The notes beneath the pieces are model-generated. The model was not told the origin of the DNA. It saw only the letters and a program-made list of their open reading frames with translations, and made no database searches. From assembly GCA_031002005.1 (NCBI GenBank), contig CM061919.1, positions 20,345,687-20,409,686 on the forward strand: DNA of 64,000 nt. The letters run 5' to 3'. Source of the DNA: Vandiemenella viatica. Taxonomy: Eukaryota > Arthropoda > Insecta > Orthoptera > Morabidae. The translations under genes were made by a program, and so were the position numbers. Positions 19,930-30,590 of this stretch are shown one piece after another; within the stretch, counting starts at the first letter, position 1, and each line of letters opens with the position of its first letter.

Positions 19930-20165
19930 CCGAGCGTGGTGGCGTAATGGTTAGCTTGCTGGCCTCGCATTCGGGAGGACGCCGCGCCGGTTCGAACCCC
20001 AGTCCGGGCATCCAGATTTGGGTTTTCCATGGTTTCCCAAATCACTCCAGGCGAATGCCGGGATGCTTCCTTCAAAAGGCCATGGCCGAATTCCTTCCTA
20101 TTCCTTGCCCCACATCCTTTCCCGTCTCTAAAGACCTCGCTGTTAAGAGACGTTAAGCAGTTAAA
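19930..20165 (+). mobile_element. tRNA-derived SINE (copy 1)
   Basis: The head has an A box (TGGCGTAATGG, 19939-19949) and a B box (GGTTCGAACCC, 19989-19999). The body (GGGTTTTCCATGGTTTCCC, CTCCAGGCGAATGCCGGGATG) and the tail (CCGTCTCTAAAGACC) recur in the copy at 61954-62203 and, more worn, at 29690-29905 and 30058-30300. The right arm of the Polinton-like element lacks it, so it inserted after the arms formed. Confidence 0.8.
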
Positions 20166-20563
20166 AAAACGGTGTCACTGACACCCCCCATCCCACCTGC
20201 CTTCCCCACTAACTTCAGTTTCGGCTGCTTCCTCCTCCTTCTAATCGATACCACATGCAGGTGTTCCAATTTAACTGATATCCACCACGCTGACTTGGAA
20301 TTCGATACCGCAGGCAGGTAGGAACCCGTTGTAACCGAGACCCGCCACGCTGATCTTGAAATCATTACCCCGCGCAGAGAACAGGCATAAATAACCTGCC
20401 TACAACAACCCGCAATCACTTCTGCCCAGCAGTGCAACAAATAAGGTCGTGTCTCCTCAGAATAGCAGTAGCCATGTCTGAAGATCTCTTCAACTACGAA
20501 GGTATGTTCAATAGCACTTGTAAAAATTTTCACACTTTTTTAAATAGCATATTTCATATATTA

Positions 20564-23500
20564 CTAGCGGCCCGGTACGTGCTTCGCTACGTATAAAGTG
20601 AAATAATAAAAAAAATTTAATTGGAACATCAAATTCATTTATTCAAACAAAAAAATATTTTATTAATTGCTAGCTATTTTAAAACTTAATCCAAAACATT
20701 TGGATAAACAATATTTTTTGTTTTTTTCCATTTTGAGCATAAATAAACAAACGGCTTGGGGTACCGACTCTGGAACAGGCAACATAAAGTTGGCCATGTG
20801 AAAAACATGATTCCTCCAAATTCACACCACAAACGTCAAGTGTTTGCCCTTGGGACTTGTTGGTGGACATCGCAAATGATAAACGCACAGGATATTGTAA
20901 TCGTTTGAACTCAAATGGCATATCAGTTAGAATCATAGGGATACGCGGTATCAAACAAACTTCTCCTTTTGATTTACCATTTAAGATCGTAGCTTCAATC
21001 AAATTTGGCAATAACTTTTTCACTGCCAATCTGGTGCCATTACACAGTTTTGTTGGATTAATATTTCGTGATAGTATAATCAAAGAATCAACTTTCAGAT
21101 TCAAGCAATGCGGTGGCATACCAGCCGGTTCCAATGAATTTAAAAATTCAATTGGATAATTCATTGCCTCATCTTGACTCATAACACTGTCAATTGATTT
21201 ATATGTCGTGACTGCACCTGGCAGTTTCGCTTGAATTTGAAAATTAATGGCATTGATATGAATGATCTTCGGTGCTAAAATGGCGCGTTCTCTCAACCAA
21301 TCATGATTTCTATAATTCTGAAGAATATTCGGAAAAACACATTCAATCAATTCATCTATCAATTGTGCAATTGTACAAAAATTGTTCGGTACAGCGATCA
21401 ATCCGTTGGTACTGTCTATTTGTATTTTGCCATCACCAATTTCTAACAATTGTTTTGAAAACTCATGGGCAGCTGGATCATTTGTAGGTGAATACGCATA
21501 TTAATGTTCAGTGTCAATTTTTGTACATATCTCCAAAGAACTGATGACTTCAAACAGGCATTTATTTCATCAGCAAGATGCACAGCCAAGTGAACAACCA
21601 CAGGATGTCTTTCGTGCATTGGAAACGACATAATCCTCCAGACAGCTTCATTACTACTAATATAGCGCCCCATTTGATACTGAGTAATTTCATCATTTCT
21701 ATTATCACCAGCAACACCGAAAACAGCCATATTGCTCCCTTTATTTACATACTTGCAAATATATTTAATGGATTTGACTGAATTACAATAATCCACATTT
21801 ATATGAGCATTGAATATTTTCGATAATAATGGACAATACGGAACCACCCAACGATTATCAACTTCAACGTCCTGGTTACGCATTCTAATGGTTGCCGTTT
21901 TGCCATTTTCATTAGGTGATCTACGTCGATACAACGGATATCCGTCATTGCCCGTTATTGTGTCTGAAGTCAATTGCCTTGGGTATCGTTTCGAACACTT
22001 TCCATCAATCATACATGGTGAATTCATATTTAGTTCACCGCACGGACCATGTATCATGTTTTTAACGACAAAGTGAAATAACTCAGGATCAACAGTTTGA
22101 TCAGGAATTTCAGCTGATATAAAGTTATCGATTTGATCCGGAGTTATTTTATGTACCAGTCAAATTAATATATGTCCATGCGGCAATCCCCTTTTTTGCC
22201 ATTCGATGGAGTACATATGGCAACGCACCTCTCCAAATACACATAATTTCACAATTAAATCCATAAGTGCTTTCAATTTTTGCTGAAAAACACGTGCTGT
22301 AATGTCATGACGATCAGTTGTCGACTGTACTTCAAATAAATTGTTTTTGATGTCATCCCACTGCGGATTACATGTAAATGTAATGAACAGATCCGGTCGA
22401 CCGTATTTTCGTACATAAGTCATTGTGTCTTGTGCATATTCATTCATATGCCATGGGCTACCAATATACGAAGATGGCAATATAGTTAAACGTCCGATGT
22501 CATTAACATTAGCATCATTCGCTATCGCATCTTGCAAATGAATATATTCTTCGGATCTTAATTTTGCTTGGTTGAAACTAATAAAATTAAGACGTTCAGT
22601 TTCTATTTTGGTATACATATCAACGATGTACTGATGATATAGTTTACCACATCTCAAGATATAATTTTGTTCTTGTGGACGAACCATCAATCGATACGAA
22701 TAAAAATTCATGGCACCAACTTTTTTCTGTACATGTCGACCTGAAAATAAGTGCAAAATGTGACTTTAGAAAATTATACAAATTAAATGTCAACACACTG
22801 AAAAAAGGTCAATTATTTACCTGTTCGTGGATCAATCATTGGTATATTGATATGGTAGCCATCGTCACCTTTCCATTGCAATATTGGGTATTGTAATGCA
22901 TCGTAACTACGATGAAGTTCCGAAACACGTTGCAATTGCTCATTTCTGCGATGAAGTACAATATCACGGGATTGATACTGATCACCAAGAATTACAATTG
23001 CAACCTCATCAATTGTCGGTGCATTGAATCGCCTTGCATGCTCTCCTTATTACGATTTTGTGATTATCAGATGGCATACGATCGAGAGCAATTTTGAAAA
23101 ATTGAACTAATGCGTTATGCCACGAATAATTTCTCGTCTTGTATTCAAAACAATTGCACAACGTTGATCCAATTCACGATTTTCATCACCAATAAAATAA
23201 ATTTGCAAAAATTGATGATCAGCGTCGGGGTATGGCAATAACGAACCAGCTTGCTGATAAATCTGGCAATGAATCTGTAACATGTATGTAATTTTAGGTA
23301 GATGTTGGATCAGAATTTTTAAAACTATCGAATACTTTATCATTCAGATTGATATAAACATGGGACAATCCTGTTGAAGTATTTACCTTAAACGTCGGCA
23401 TAAAATTATCTCTAATAATTTTAGTAGCACCAAAAGAAGTCATTTGAAATGCCGAATTGTATTGTTGAATATGACTCAAAAAGTGCTTCGACGTTTGATA

Positions 23501-24678
23501 TGTCCCAAAAATAAATGAATACAATGGTTCGGGTGGAGTTTCTAATGCTGGCAATCTCACTTTGCCATTAGCACAACACATGCCGGGTGTTTCTCCTGGA
23601 AAGATAGCCGCATCACAATGTGGACATATTGCGTCCATCATTCTAGTGTATCCGTACATACTATAATCAATCTGACTGTTATATTTAGAAGCAGCACGCA
23701 TCATTTCAGCCAAAACAGCACGACGTATTCGTGATCGCCGTGCAAGATTCAGTACAGGTACAGGGTCAACAGATCTATTTCGTGCATTACGTTCACGCTG
23801 CGATGCATTAGCTTGTGCGCGTTCATCTGCAGTCTGTGATCGTCTTAGTAATGCCACATCATTTGCATTACGCGTTCGCCGACCTATATTTGCTCTTCTG
23901 GCTCGTGGCATTTTTCCTTCATATAAAAAAGAATCAAATTAAAAACAAATTGCTACATTAATAGTGGTGTATCAGTACAATTTATACATGTGCGTGTATG
24001 TGTGTATGGAAATATATATGACTGCATACGTCAATGTATATAAAAATGTCATTAAATAATTCATTTTTAAATCGACGTGCTTCCATCTGTTACAAAAGAA
24101 TAAAACACCCGTATGCACACAGTATGTTTACATACATGTAATTCAATTCAACAGTTCAAAACTTACCGTTTGTGTAAATGCGTTGACAATTTAATTCAAC
24201 GATCTGAAACGATATGAAACACCGACGGCTCGCTAAAAATGAGAAAAGTACACGCACACATATACATAGTATATTTGAACGATTCAAGACTCACCGTTTG
24301 TATGAATGCACTCAACAATATGTTTAAAAATATAAACACAAGGCAATAATTATCGCTGAAAATTTGCTCTTAATCGAAGCACGTCCAAAATGAAATGGCC
24401 GCATGAATGACATAACAACATGCTTGCCTGTCAACACTGAAAAAAGTTTCAATTTGACAGCACAATCCCCATTAAAAAAATAATCCGCCATTTATTGAAT
24501 TCATTTGTTACAAAAAATGTGATAAATGAAGAACCGTTCGACCGATTTTGTGCAAACTTCACATAAACCATCTACTATATAGTCCGAACAAAGCATAAAC
24601 ATTTGGTTTGGATAGGTGAGCCCGTTCTTGAGTTATAAAATTACAACGAAAAGTGGCATTGATTTTTATATATATAGA
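20564..24678 (-). mobile_element. Rep-helicase Helitron, internally deleted
   Basis: On the minus strand the element starts TCTATATATATAAAAATC (24678 down) after a host A. It ends with a hairpin (TACGT/ACGTA, about 20574-20591), a short spacer and CTAG at 20567-20564 before a host T. Length is 4115 bp. The right Polinton arm shows the empty site, with A and T adjacent, so the ends are exact. It carries a degraded RepHel gene on the same strand. Confidence 0.9.
20679..23911 (-). pseudogene. Helitron Rep-helicase (RepHel)
   Basis: The minus-strand order is an N-terminal Arg-rich and zinc-finger region (23911-23294, CPHCDAAIFPGETPGMCC), a Helitron-like N domain (22756-22160) ending in the HUH motif PHGH, and the two-tyrosine motif YICKYVNKG near 21745. 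The helicase C-terminal region follows (21449-20679) with STNKSQGQTLD and YVACSRVG, motifs V and VI. Rep nicks and rejoins DNA for rolling-circle transposition; the PIF1-type helicase unwinds it. Near 21570 the Rep sequence VVHLAVHL jumps directly into late helicase sequence, so helicase motifs I-III including Walker A and B are deleted. Frameshifts occur at several places. Confidence 0.8.
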
Positions 24679-25215
24679 TTTTAATTCGCTCTTAAATAGT
24701 ATACTATATATTATATTTATTTTACAAAAATGCACTCATTATGGGCTCTTTCTGGTGAGAGAAATAAATATCAATAAAATGTACAAGTTTGTTTTAGTGT
24801 TCACGGTCTAAACTATTATTCTTTTTCTTTGTTTTTAGGTACGGCAGAGTTGAGCCAGTTTGATGATCATGGTAAGATTTGTTTTAGTGATCGTTCATTA
24901 TACAGTCAAGTGTTGCTAGTTTTCTCGCTATACTATTGATTGTTTTCTTTTATAAGAATTGGTGAACTTTTCAAAATTCCAACCAACGAACTGATTGGAG
25001 GTGAGCATTTTTCGTTTTTAACTTATATTTACATTTTATAAAGCAATATTATTTTCTATTTCATTCCTTTCTGTCTCGAGAATTTGCCCCACTGGAAATG
25101 CTTGTCTTTGAAGATATGTGCGTCCTATATGATTCGTAGTTATTTATTTTTAACTTGCATAATTTGTTCTTTGTTTATATTTATATTAATATGTGGACTA
25201 TTTTATATTTCCGAT

Positions 25216-26906
25216 ATGGAAGCAAGTTCTATTCAGCAGCCGAGTAAAAGTAATTGGGCTCCAATACTATCTCCAAACGACATCGAGCTACTTCTAACGG
25301 TAAGTAACAAAATTTTTAACGTTTTGTTTCTCATATTAAGAATTGCTTTCCTTTCGTGTTACTAAATATTTTTCTCATTCTTTTTCAGGTTCGTACCAGT
25401 AGAGTTTAGACGTCATGGGGTCAAACCAAAGCCTACCTTCCACAAGTCTGCCACCGACGCCATCATCACAGAGATGGATAATACCAATAAAACCACTGGT
25501 ACAACAACCTAACACATCTCATGCTTAATCGGCTACAGGATCCAATCCGTCACCGCAGCCAGCAGGAGATCCGTCTATACACCAGAACCATAGATTTAAT
25601 GGTAAGATATTATTACACATTTGAATATCTCTTTTTTTTACATATTTTTTCCCATCTACTAAAATTTTAGCTCTTCTTCTGTTTCCGGTTGCGGGTTGGA
25701 CGCAAAAGCCGTCAACTGGTATGACCCTTCTCCACCACCAATATGGCGATCTTCGGGATCGCCGGCAGCTGCAGGAACAAGCACTACATCTACTTGGTGA
25801 CAAGCCACACCCATGCCCGACATGGCGGGACGAATCACCGCTACTCCTCGGCAGCCCATCGTAACCTCACCAACATGGCGGCCGACCCCAGAATCTCGCC
25901 AGCCAGCTGCGGGCACATCTACATGGCGGCCGAACCCAGCATTTCTCCAGCCAGCTGCCATCACATATATATGGATGTCAACGTCGGCATATAGCAGTAG
26001 TCACCCAGCAGCACTATATTGTTGATAGTCAGTCCTCCCCGTCCGTAAAGCTTCAGGCTGGGCTGATTACCACATTTACAATTCAGTAGGACTTAAATTT
26101 AAAAACAGCCCGTATCTGTTTGTGCATAAAGATGAGATCATAAGGAGCACTTCCCTGTCGGACTGGTATGAAAAATATGTGAAGTCGGAGATCATTGAAA
26201 AATTTAGTGAGTTTCTAGAGCGGGACAGTGGCAAAATTCTCGACGTTAATATTTTTAAATGCGAACCTTTCTATCGGGAGTCTTCTTATTATGCTCTGCC
26301 AACTGAAAATCGTAAAAAGAAGGCCGTCATCAATGTTGAAAACAAAGACGAACTCTTCTTTCTATGGATGCTTCTTGCATTTCACGTAATGGCGCTGAAC
26401 AAAAAAGGAACACAAGTTAGCATTTACAAGAAAGTACGTTCACAGTACGCCTTAGATTTTACAGGTATTGAGTTTCCGGTAAAACTCTCAGACATTTCAA
26501 AATTCTAGAGGCAAATTCCAGACTATCCAGTAATGTTTTCGGTCTGGACGTAGTTAATGGTAAACATATAGTTTCTGGGGCCCTCCATCACACTGCAGAC
26601 AAGCGCGGTAGACACATAAACATGTAGATATTTACCGACGGTAGAAAGAAATTCCATGCATTGTCATGGCTAGGTAGTTCTTCGTTAAGTAATTATAATG
26701 GTGCTAGATTTATTTGTGGCAGATGTATGCAACATTTCGGACGCAAAGATCTTCTTAACCGCCACGAGGTCGACTGCGCAAGGGCGCATCAATTAAGAGT
26801 TGATATATGGATTCGTGGGATAGACTTGACGAGAACACGCGTCCTTCAAACCCAAAATTTTATAGTTCGTTGTCAGAGTCCGAATTTTTCAATATTTGAA
26901 ATATAA
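25216..26906 (+). pseudogene. Polinton-type DNA polymerase B, N-terminal part
   Basis: Exon-like segments are 25216-25299 (GTAAG donor), 25389-25600 and from 25671 on, each with GT-AG edges. A Pro/Ser/Thr-rich linker with 48-bp-type repeats (25800-25990) precedes an open block at 26122-26508 that includes AVINVENKDELFFLW and TGIEFPVKLSDI. A CCHC-type finger, CGRCMQHF...H...C, follows at 26715-26780. This combination is found in front of the exonuclease and polymerase domains of arthropod Polinton-type protein-primed polymerases. Those catalytic domains are absent, because the right inverted arm begins near 26893. Stops break the frame, so it is a truncated relic. Confidence 0.55.
25800..25990 (+). 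repeat. Minisatellite in the proline-rich linker
   Basis: Blocks containing ACATGGCGGCCGA and CCAGCCAGCTGC recur about every 48 bp and encode a Trp-Arg-Pro-rich unit. The expansion is within the exon preceding the polymerase N-domain. Confidence 0.5.
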
Positions 26907-27396
26907 AAACAGTCCATATATTAATATAAATATACACAAAGAAGAAAATTATGCAAGTTAAAAACAAACAACTACGAATCTTAAAGGCGCACATACGTTC
27001 AACGACAAGCTTTTTCAGTTGGGCAAATTCTGGAGATGAAAAGAATGCAATAGAAAAAAATAAAGCTTTATAAAAAGTAAATACAAGTTAAAAAAGAAAA
27101 TGATCAACACCAATCAGTTCGTTGGTTGGAATTTTCAAAACTTCCTCAATTCCTACAAAAGAAACTAGCAGCAGTTGACAGTATAATGAACAATCACTAA
27201 ATAAAATTCTTACCATGATCATCAAACTGGGCTAACTCTGCTGTTTCTAAAAACAAAGAAAAAGCATAATAGTTTATACTGTGAACACTGAAACAAACTT
27301 GAACATTTTCTTGATATGTATTTCTATCTCTTACCAGCAAGAGCCTAATTATCTAATTCAGCCCATAATGACTGCATTTCTGTGAAAGTAACATAA

Positions 27397-29088
27397 TCAT
27401 CATACATATTATTTCTCTAAGGTATTTTTTTGTCACAAGCCTGTATCTTCCTTCATACTTAACCAAAAATCAATGAATGAGGTGTCACTTTAAAGCTTAT
27501 GATCTTCCCTTTGATCACATCATATTTTAAGAAATGAAGTTTTCGGAATTCGGACCTTAAAGGGCGAAAGTGTCAATATTTTTAAAATGCTGTTTTCTGT
27601 GTTACAAGTCATTTATCTCCCTGGATATCGATCTGAAATCGTTTAATGAAGTATCATTTTAAAGATTAAGATTTCCGCTTTAGTGACGTCATATATTAAG
27701 ACAGAAATTTTTCGGAATTCGACCCTTAAAGGGCAAAAGGATCAATATTTTTGCAATTCGTTATTGTGTCACGAGCGATTTATCTCCCTTAATATCTAAC
27801 TGATATAGATAAATGAGGCATCATATTAAAGACTAAGGTCTCCGCCGTGGTAACACTATATTTTAAGAAAGGAATTTTTCGTAATTCGGCCCTTAAAGGG
27901 CAAAAATGTTAATTTTTCTAAAGTCCGTTTTTTGTATCTCGAGCCATTTATCTTCCTGGATATCTAACCAAAATCGATAAATGAAGTAGGATTATAAGGA
28001 GTAATGTCTCAGCTTTGTGAAATCATATTTTAAAAAAGAATGTATTTGGAATTCAGCCCTTAAAGGGAAAAAGTATAAATTTTTCTAAAACGCATTTTTG
28101 TGTCACGAGCGATTTATCTCCCTTAATATCTACCCGATATAGATAAATGAGGTATCATATTAAATAATAACGTCTCCGCCATGGTAACATTATATTTTAA
28201 GAGAGGAATTTTTCGTAATTCGACCCTTTAATGGCAAAAATGCTAATTTTTCTAAATTCGTTTTTTGTATCTCGTGCCATTTATCTCCCTGGATATCTAA
28301 CAAAAATCTATAAATGAAGTAGGATTATAAGGAGTAATGTCTCAGCGTTGTGAAATCATATTTTAAGAAATAATTGTTTTGGAATTCAACCATTAAAGGG
28401 AAAAAGTATAAATTTTTCTACAACTCATTTTCGTGTCACGAGCGATTTATCTCCCTTATTATCTAACCGATATAGATAAATGAGGTATCATATTAAATAA
28501 TAAGGTCTCCGCCATGGTAACATTATATTTTAAGAAAGGAGTTTTTCGTAATTCGACCCTTAAAGGGCAAAAATGTTAATTTTTCTAAAATTCATTTTTT
28601 GTGTCTTAAGCAATTTATCTCATTGGATATCTAACCAAAATCGAAAAATCAAGTAAGATTATGAGGAGTAATGTCTCAGATTTGGTGACATCATATTTTA
28701 AGAAAGAATGTTTTTGGAATTCAACCCTTAAATGGAAAAAGCATAAATGCTTCTATAACGCATTTTTGTGTCACGTGCCATTTATCTCAATTGATATCCA
28801 ACCGATATAGATAAATGAGGTATCATACTAAAGATTAAGGACTCCGCCGTGGTAACATTATAATTTAAGATAGGAATTTTTCGTAATTCCACCTTTAAAG
28901 GGCAAAAATGTCAATTTTTCTAAAATGTGTTTTTTGTGTCTCTAGCCATTTATCTCCCTGGATGTACAATCAAAATCGATAAATGAAGTAGGAGTATGAA
29001 GAGTAATGACTCAGCTTTGGTGTCATCATATTCAACCTCACTTTTCACCGATTTTTTTTTTCGCGAAATTTTCGCATGGGTCGTCTAG
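27397..29088 (+). mobile_element. Satellite-bearing non-autonomous Helitron
   Basis: It starts TCATCATACATATT after host A at 27396. It ends with a hairpin GCGAAA/TTTCGC (29063-29075), a 9-base spacer and CTAG (29085-29088) before host T at 29089. The left Polinton arm shows the uninterrupted A-T site. The body is a tandem array and encodes nothing. Confidence 0.85.
27590..29035 (+). repeat. Tandem array, about 167-bp units in 334-bp dimers
   Basis: The block CATTTATCTCCCT or CGATTTATCTCCCT recurs at about 27610, 27775, 27945, 28108, 28276, 28440, 28610, 28778 and 28945, so nine units of about 167 bp. Two unit types alternate. One contains TCTCCGCCGTGGTAACATT, the other GAAGTAGGATTATAAGGAG. 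This gives a higher-order repeat of about 334 bp inside the Helitron. Confidence 0.75.
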
Positions 29089-29288
29089 TATATATTATAC
29101 TATTTAAGATCGAACTATAATAATATATAATATGCTATTTAACAAATTGTGAAAATGTTTATAAGTGTTATTGAACATACCTTCGTAGTTGAAGAGATAT
29201 TCGTACATGGCTACTGGAATTAAGACGAGACACGACATTACTCGTCGAACTGCAGCGCAGAAGTGATTGCGGTTTGGTGTAGGCAGAA

Positions 29289-29296
29289 TATTTATA
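29289..29296 (-). promoter_or_regulatory. TATA-like box in the right arm
   Basis: TATAAATA on the minus strand lies 81-88 bp upstream of the arm's ATG at 29208. The left arm has CATAAATA in the same place. This is the probable promoter of the arm-encoded gene. Confidence 0.45.
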
Positions 29297-29689
29297 CCTG
29301 TTCTCTGCGCAGCGTATCGATTTCAATATCAGCGTGGTGGATATTAGTTACATTGGAACACCTGCCTATGGTATTACATGCAGGGGAAGGCATCTGAAAC
29401 TGGGGTTAGTGGGGAAGGTAGGTGGAAGGGTGGTACTCAATTACACATGGAACACCTACGCGGGCTATCTATTTCAAGGAAGGGAGGTAGCTGCAACTGG
29501 GGTTAGTGAGAAGGCATAACATAAGAACACCTACGCAGGAAATCGATTACAAGGAGGGGAGGTGGGAGGGGGTGAGGGTGGAAGGGGTACCGATTAAACT
29601 TTTTTGATTCTGGGTTCGGGCCGTCATCGGCCCTTGCTTCTAATTGACTGAAAAACTGGCCGCTAACTCTTCTGCTTTTCCGAAGTCAT

Positions 29690-29905
29690 TAGAGACGGGA
29701 AACATTGGGGTTCGAGGAAACGAAAGGATTTCCACTGGACCTTTTGAAGGTACCTTCTCGTTTCTCACCGCGTGATTTTGATCAAACACGCGTAGTCAAA
29801 ATCTTAATGGATGAACGGAGATTTAAACATCCCGAATGCGAGGCTTGAGCTTTATTGCTCACCCATTACGTTCGGTCAATAGTTCGAGTCCGATAGAGGG
29901 TATTT
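29690..29905 (-). mobile_element. Degenerate tRNA-SINE (copy 2)
   Basis: On the minus strand, GCCTCGCATTCGGGA, a worn middle and CCTTCAAAAGG followed by CCCGTCTCTAATGAC follow the order of the SINE at 19930. The B box is poorly kept. Confidence 0.5.
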
Positions 29906-30057
29906 ATGTAAGTGTTGAGAATGTCTTGTGTTTCTTTCACATCTATGAGCAAAAATCATGGATGATCACCTAAAACACTGTAGCTGGCTGAACGGCTATA
30001 TCGTCGAAGTCTATAAATAAATTTAAAAAATCGTTATTCAACCAAGCACTTTAACAA

Positions 30058-30300
30058 TATACAGACCTGGTGTATGAGCGGTAACGTACTGGTCTCGCAT
30101 TCCGGAGGGCGTAGATTCGAATCCCTATCCGATCAACCAGATTTCTGTTTTCCATGATTTTTCGAAATCATTCAAGGAGAATGCCGTGGTTGTCGCATGA
30201 AAAATACCATGGTCGAATTCTTACCGCTCTTTACCCCCGATTCCTTTCCGACCACTAAATAATTCGACGTCGACGATAATTAAAGCCATAAGCAAAAAAA
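30058..30300 (+). mobile_element. Degenerate tRNA-SINE (copy 3)
   Basis: It contains GGTCTCGCATTCCGGAGGGC, a B box variant GATTCGAATCCC, TTTTCCATGATTTTTCG and CATGGTCGAATTC in the family order. It ends in an A-rich tail with AAAAAAAC. Confidence 0.65.
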
Positions 30301-30397
30301 CAAGAAAGAAACAAAGCAAAAAAGTCGCTTACTGTCAGTTATCAAGCTATATACGATGGCTATTTATACTACTCCAAACTGTAATTTATTTTTATCA

Positions 30398-30412
30398 ACG
30401 TAGAGAAAGATG
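30398..30412 (+). repeat. Left target-site duplication of PLE2
   Basis: ACGTAGAGAAAGATG at 30398-30412 is repeated exactly at 30667-30681. Confidence 0.85.
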
Positions 30413-30449
30413 AAATGTAGTCTTCACGGGTTTTCCGCCGTATGTTGTT

Positions 30450-30493
30450 GAAATGCGACAACGAGCTTTCGGCAGCTGACTCTGCCGCCATCC
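30450..30493 (-). ncRNA. Mutated hammerhead-like copy in PLE2, minus strand
   Basis: The inverted half repeats the same architecture with an altered core, CTGGGGA in place of CTGAAGA, while the helix II and helix I strands still pair. The change at the invariant A makes activity unlikely. Confidence 0.5.
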
Positions 30494-30547
30494 CCAGGTT
30501 GGATGTTGTGCAGGGAGAACGAGTGCTGGTTCTCCCTGCACAACATC

Positions 30548-30590
30548 CAACCTGAAGATGGCGGCAGAGTCAGTCGTCGAAAGCTCGTTG
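30548..30590 (+). ncRNA. Hammerhead-ribozyme-like motif in PLE2, plus strand
   Basis: Helix I CAAC (30548-30551) pairs with GTTG (30587-30590). The core CTGAAGA is at 30552-30558. Helix II GGCGGC (30560-30565) pairs with GTCGTC (30573-30578) using two G-U pairs. GAAA and helix III AG/CT follow, with C at the cleavage position (30586). Each helix differs from PLE1 yet still pairs. Confidence 0.6.

Larger units (their letters stand above)
20474..25110 (+). pseudogene. 5' exons of an element gene inside the left arm
   Basis: Exon 1 runs from ATG 20474 to 20501, followed by GTATG. Exon 2 spans 24839-24871 between a TTTTTAG acceptor and a GTAAG donor. A third segment at about 24956-25001 ends at GTGAGC, and a fourth begins near 25081. 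In the left copy the third acceptor reads TAA instead of TAG. The same exons lie in the right arm. The encoded N-terminal peptide is acidic and not recognised by itself. It probably leads into the polymerase-related exons from 25216. A TATA-like box lies about 85 bp upstream of the ATG. Confidence 0.45.
19791..25215 (+). repeat. Left inverted arm of the Polinton-like element
   Basis: Excluding a SINE (about 19930-20165) and a Helitron (20564-24678), the arm is about 1.1 kb. It carries imperfect internal repeats (units with ATCGATACC, GCAGGTGTTCC), a TATA-type CATAAATA near 20387 and four exon-like segments of a gene. Homology to the right arm ends just before the ATG at 25216. Confidence 0.65.
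19791..29668. mobile_element. Polinton/Maverick-like element with 1.1-kb inverted arms
   Basis: The plus-strand sequence from 19791 (AGTTAGCGG) onward is the reverse complement of sequence ending at 29668 (CCGCTAACT). After removing later insertions the arms are each about 1.1 kb and meet around 25215 and 26893. The ends start with AG, as Polinton ends do. The core encodes the N-terminal part of a protein of the Polinton-type DNA polymerase B group. Integrase, ATPase and capsid genes are absent, so the copy is internally deleted. I could not find a 6-bp target duplication. Confidence 0.6.
26893..29668 (-). repeat. Right inverted arm of the Polinton-like element
   Basis: This is the reverse complement of the left arm after removing a Helitron (27397-29088), net about 1.1 kb. 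It contains TATAAATA (29296-29289 on the minus strand), exon 1 (29208-29181), exon 2 (27246-27214) and the third and fourth exon-like segments (about 27155-27105 and 27028 down). Here the third acceptor TAG is intact but the following donor is altered, the opposite defect to the left arm. Confidence 0.65.

Noticed and set aside
19939..20000. tRNA gene suggested by A and B boxes
   Set aside because: The cloverleaf is incomplete and the sequence continues into a repeated SINE body found in four places.
25525..25964. Minus-strand frames with Gly/Arg/Ser repeats
   Set aside because: They are antisense to the proline-rich linker minisatellite of the polymerase-related gene.
27590..29035. CRISPR-like array
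   Set aside because: Units are about 167 bp with diverged sequence throughout and no short identical repeats with unique spacers; the host is a eukaryote.
19785..29674. 6-bp target duplication expected for a Polinton
   Set aside because: Flanks AACAAG and CTTCTG do not match, and shifting the ends by two bases does not help.
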